From NCBI GenBank assembly GCA_001873675.1, contig MNZP01000064.1, forward strand, positions 1 to 16,751: 16,751 nucleotides of DNA. Direction: 5' to 3'. Under the pieces are notes generated by a model. It made no database searches and was not told where the DNA came from. It saw only the letters and a program-made list of their open reading frames with translations. Below, piece after piece: positions 13,881 through 16,751 of this stretch. The first letter of the stretch is position 1, and each line of letters starts with the position of its first letter. The DNA comes from Syntrophaceae bacterium CG2_30_49_12 (GTDB taxonomy: Bacteria > Desulfobacterota > Syntrophia > Syntrophales > CG2-30-49-12). The position numbers were made by a program, and so were the translations under genes.

Positions 13881-16751
13881 CTAAATCCTCCTGCATCCCG
13901 GTCCGCTCAGGCTGCTGCGCCCTCCTGTTTCTGGTGTTACCTGTATCTGCGTGTTGATACGCTCCTTGAGGGCCGCGACGTGGGAGATAACGCCGATTAG
14001 CTTGCCGTCCTGCCGCAGTCTCGCCAGTGTCTCCAGTGCCGTTTCCAATGCGTCTTCGTCGAGGGTGCCGAACCCTTCATCGAGGAAGAGGGAGTCAACC
14101 CGGACATTCCGGCTGGCCATCTGAGAAAGGCCAAGCGCCAGCGCAAGGCTCACGATAAAACTCTCGCCGCCGGAGAGATTCTTCGTGGAACGGACCTCCC
14201 CAGCCTGGTAATTATCTATGACATTCAGCTCCAGGGGTTGCGTGACGTCGCGGATGAGTAGATAGCGGTCCGTCATCTCCCGGAGCCTGCGGTTGGCATG
14301 GGCCGTCATCATCTCAAAGGTCAGACCCTGGGCAAAATTTCGGAATTTTTTGCCGTCGGCGGAACCTATGAGTTGATGCAGGTTATCCCAGCGTTCACAC
14401 TCCCTTTTTTGAGCTTCGATGTTCTTCAGCCGTTCTTCCTGGTTTTTCCTTTGCCTTTCATTGTCGGACAGGCTCTTGACGATGCCGCCGATATCGAGCC
14501 TTAGTTGTTTCAAGTCGGCATCACCGGCGTGGATGTTTTCCTTCAGCATCTCAGCGGATTCATCCGTCAAATTTTTCTCGCGTTCCACAGCAAGGGCCTC
14601 CAACCTGTCATTCCGGCGGGTGTCAAGTTCCGTTTTTTCCTTGAGCAGGGCTTGCTCCTTTTCAGCGAGCAACTTCCGTTCCTTTTCACCCAGGCGTGAT
14701 GACAGGTAATCTGCCTCGTCTGTGAATCCTGCCCCTTTGATCCGCTTCCTCCATTGCTGTTCCGCTTGTGCCAGTTCCTTTGCCCGATGTTCCGTTTTTA
14801 CTTGCAAGGAAGCGATCTTCTCCTTCAGGGCGCTGATTTCTTTTTCAATTTGCCCGTAGTCTTCGCGGGCCTTTTCCAGGGCTTTGCCCGCTTTGTCTAC
14901 CTCTGCCGCCAGCCGCTTTTCCTCCTGGTCCGCGTTCTTCTCGCCGAACAGTTCCCGGCGGGAACCGCTCAGAGATTCATACTCCCCCTTAAGACCGTCA
15001 TACTCTTTACGCCTCGCCGCCAGGTCTTCTTCCAGAGTGTGCAGCAGGGCCTGATGCTTCTCAATCCCGGCTTTCAGTTCATCGCTCTGTTTCTCCTGAG
15101 CGGTTTTTTCAGCCTCCTTCGCCTGCCAGATATCTTTGCGCCCGGTCAGGTCTTTCAATAGGGCATCGAGGCTGTCCAGGGGAATTCGGCTGATCCCGAA
15201 TAGTTCGACATCCACAAGAGCGGCAGCGCGGGCCTTCTCCATTTCTCCCGCTAGAGCGGCGCAATCTTTTGTGAGCCGCTCATGATCAAGAACGGCCGTC
15301 TCCAGGTTGTGCCGGGCTTCCTGCAATGTCTTTCCTGCGTTGTCAAAGATCTTTCTTGCTTTTTCCAGGGCATCTCGCGCCGACTTTTCCTGTCGGCCTT
15401 TCTCTTCAGCCAGGGCGACAAAGCCTGTTATTTCCGCAATTTTCGCCTGCACGCCGGCAATCTCTTCGCGAACCTTACCGGCACGTTCAACCTGTGAAAC
15501 CTCCATTCTCAGTCTCAATAGGGCGTCGGCGCACTGTTTTTCGTCGGCGTCCAGCGCCGCCCGTTTTTCTGCCAGCTCTTTTTCAGTATGCTGGATTTCG
15601 GCTGCGGTCCGAACTATGTCGGCTTCCAACTTGTTCAGATGGTGAGACACCTTTTTGAATTCATCCTTCGTTTTCTGAAGCCCCGCCTCTGCCTTGTTTA
15701 AAACCGGAACGTTCCCCATTGCATAGGGGTGCTCCGTAGCGCCGCACAACGGACAGGGTTGGCCGTCTTCCAGACGTTTTCTTTCTGCCTCGAGGTCGCG
15801 GATACGACTGAGGAACGATACTTGCGTTTCCAGGGTATCAATATCCTTTTCCAGGAGGGCTTTTCGATCGGTGCAGGATTTGATCTCCCTCAGGATCCTG
15901 ACCCTGCCCGCGTTTAATGTTCCTATACTCGTTTTCAGACCATCGAGCGCCGTAGATGTCCGGTCAATCCGTTCCATGGTTTCGCCTGTCTGAAGCAAAA
16001 GACGCTCGCTATCTTTAAGGGCATCCGCTTCACTGCGCCACCGGCTGATGTCGCGTCCCTGGAGGATCGCTGTCATTTCATCCGTCAATCCCTTGAGATC
16101 ATTGTGGCTTTTCTCAAATTTCCGGCAGGATTTTTCATGATCGCTCTCTCTCCTGGCGCACTCGGAGAGTGCGGATTCCTTTTTTCCGGCGGCCATGGAA
16201 AGTTCTTCCAATGCCTTTATGCGCTTTGCCTCAATATCCCGAAGCAATGCAAATCCCCTCTCGATGGCGCTGAGGTTTGTCACCAACGCAACATCGCCGG
16301 CGTGTTTCGTCCGGTATTCCCTGATGGCTTCCAGGGCGGCAAGGGCCTTTTTCAGTTCCCGTTCGCCGCTTTCGACATGACTCTGATAGCCTTTCCCCTG
16401 CTTCTCGATTTCCCCGATCGTCTTGTCCTTCTCTGCGAGCTGCTTTTTCTTCTCACCCCGCTGTGTGTCGAGATCACGCACCTTTTTGATGACATCCCAT
16501 TCCGACATCTGCCTGGCTCGCGCCTCATTCAGCAGGGCCTCTGCGGCCTGTTTTACGGCGAACGCCTCTGCACCGGTCTTCTCCTTTTCAGGCAGCATGG
16601 CGGTGGCGTCATGGAGTTCCCTTGTCTCACTATCCTGCAACTCACGCAAAGCCGTTACCCCCCGGTAATCGCCTTCCAGACCAAGGGCCTTGCGGGATTT
16701 TTCCAGCTTTTTGGATTCTGGCGCAAACGCGAGCCTTCGCTGCTCGAAATC
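13881..16751 (-). CDS. sbcC: Exonuclease subunit SbcC, 5' end outside the window
   Basis: SbcC, the SMC/Rad50-like ATPase subunit of the SbcCD nuclease, which opens DNA hairpins and processes double-strand ends. The frame is open to the right edge, so 956 C-terminal residues are seen. The first ones (DFEQRRLAFAPESKKLEKSR) already match the interior of SbcC, and perhaps 290 residues with the Walker A motif are missing. Two long charged coiled-coil arms flank a zinc hook, CPLC, encoded at 15744-15755. The C-terminal half-ATPase has the signature NLSGGES (about 14161-14183), Walker B LFLDEGFGTLDE (about 14050-14095) and the switch histidine in ISHVAAL (about 13970-13990). The TTG at 16647-16649 is internal and not a start. 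The partner sbcD would be expected just upstream, beyond the window. Confidence 0.95.
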   Translation of the reverse strand, partial: DFEQRRLAFAPESKKLEKSRKALGLEGDYRGVTALRELQDSETRELHDATAMLPEKEKTGAEAFAVKQAAEALLNEARARQMSEWDVIKKVRDLDTQRGEKKKQLAEKDKTIGEIEKQGKGYQSHVESGERELKKALAALEAIREYRTKHAGDVALVTNLSAIERGFALLRDIEAKRIKALEELSMAAGKKESALSECARRESDHEKSCRKFEKSHNDLKGLTDEMTAILQGRDISRWRSEADALKDSERLLLQTGETMERIDRTSTALDGLKTSIGTLNAGRVRILREIKSCTDRKALLEKDIDTLETQVSFLSRIRDLEAERKRLEDGQPCPLCGATEHPYAMGNVPVLNKAEAGLQKTKDEFKKVSHHLNKLEADIVRTAAEIQHTEKELAEKRAALDADEKQCADALLRLRMEVSQVERAGKVREEIAGVQAKIAEITGFVALAEEKGRQEKSARDALEKARKIFDNAGKTLQEARHNLETAVLDHERLTKDCAALAGEMEKARAAALVDVELFGISRIPLDSLDALLKDLTGRKDIWQAKEAEKTAQEKQSDELKAGIEKHQALLHTLEEDLAARRKEYDGLKGEYESLSGSRRELFGEKNADQEEKRLAAEVDKAGKALEKAREDYGQIEKEISALKEKIASLQVKTEHRAKELAQAEQQWRKRIKGAGFTDEADYLSSRLGEKERKLLAEKEQALLKEKTELDTRRNDRLEALAVEREKNLTDESAEMLKENIHAGDADLKQLRLDIGGIVKSLSDNERQRKNQEERLKNIEAQKRECERWDNLHQLIGSADGKKFRNFAQGLTFEMMTAHANRRLREMTDRYLLIRDVTQPLELNVIDNYQAGEVRSTKNLSGGESFIVSLALALGLSQMASRNVRVDSLFLDEGFGTLDEDALETALETLARLRQDGKLIGVISHVAALKERINTQIQVTPETGGRSSLSGPGCRRI

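Noticed and set aside
1..16751. CRISPR array, toxin-antitoxin pair, defence island or prophage
   Set aside because: No regularly spaced direct repeats, no cas, nuclease-immunity, transposase, integrase or phage genes; all long ORFs are assignable to common families.

Overview
The window reads as an ordinary stretch of a mesophilic Gram-negative chromosome, most likely a Desulfobacterota/Deltaproteobacteria-type organism of the Syntrophales kind. The basis is indirect: a futalosine-pathway menaquinone gene (mqnD), SbcC and Mfd of proteobacterial type, moderate base composition, and several short dispersed repeats of kinds I associate with such genomes. No rRNA, tRNA, CRISPR array, transposase or phage gene is visible. 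The lineage is an inference and was not tested.

Layout. Positions 1-237 hold no gene, only a composite of short inverted and direct repeats. A DedA membrane protein (minus, 238-897) and ribonuclease D (plus, 1124-1987) diverge from a shared intergenic region. That region carries a textbook sigma70 promoter for rnd and a palindrome/direct-repeat cluster. rnd converges on mqnD (minus, 1997-2833), which is preceded by a possible 62-codon small gene (2841-3029). A region with a palindromic -10 box (3036-3043) separates that unit from the divergent mfd gene (plus, 3095-6712).

From 6719 to the right edge everything is on the minus strand. In transcription order it runs: sbcC (5' end outside the window), a PPOX-type flavin/pyridoxamine-oxidase-fold protein, comM/yifB, ilvE, then a three-gene surface-glycan cassette. 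The cassette is a GT2 glycosyltransferase, an NAD-dependent sugar-nucleotide epimerase/dehydratase, and a polyprenyl-phosphate sugar-1-phosphate transferase fused to a CapD-type membrane/Rossmann module. It ends tail to tail with mfd, only 6 bp apart.

How the genes fit together. The cassette could supply a nucleotide sugar, load a first sugar phosphate on undecaprenyl phosphate, and add a second sugar, so it looks like the start of a lipid-linked glycan pathway. Mfd, SbcC and RNase D are DNA-repair and RNA-processing housekeeping genes, ilvE is amino-acid metabolism, and ComM is an AAA+ ATPase linked to recombination of incoming DNA.

I found no convincing new multi-gene system. The most notable items are a palindromic element inserted in frame inside mfd between 7-bp direct repeats, the fused transferase, and dispersed repeats that sit exactly at gene ends and supply stop codons. 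Two short coding-like stretches (2841-3029 and 10477-10590) also deserve a check.
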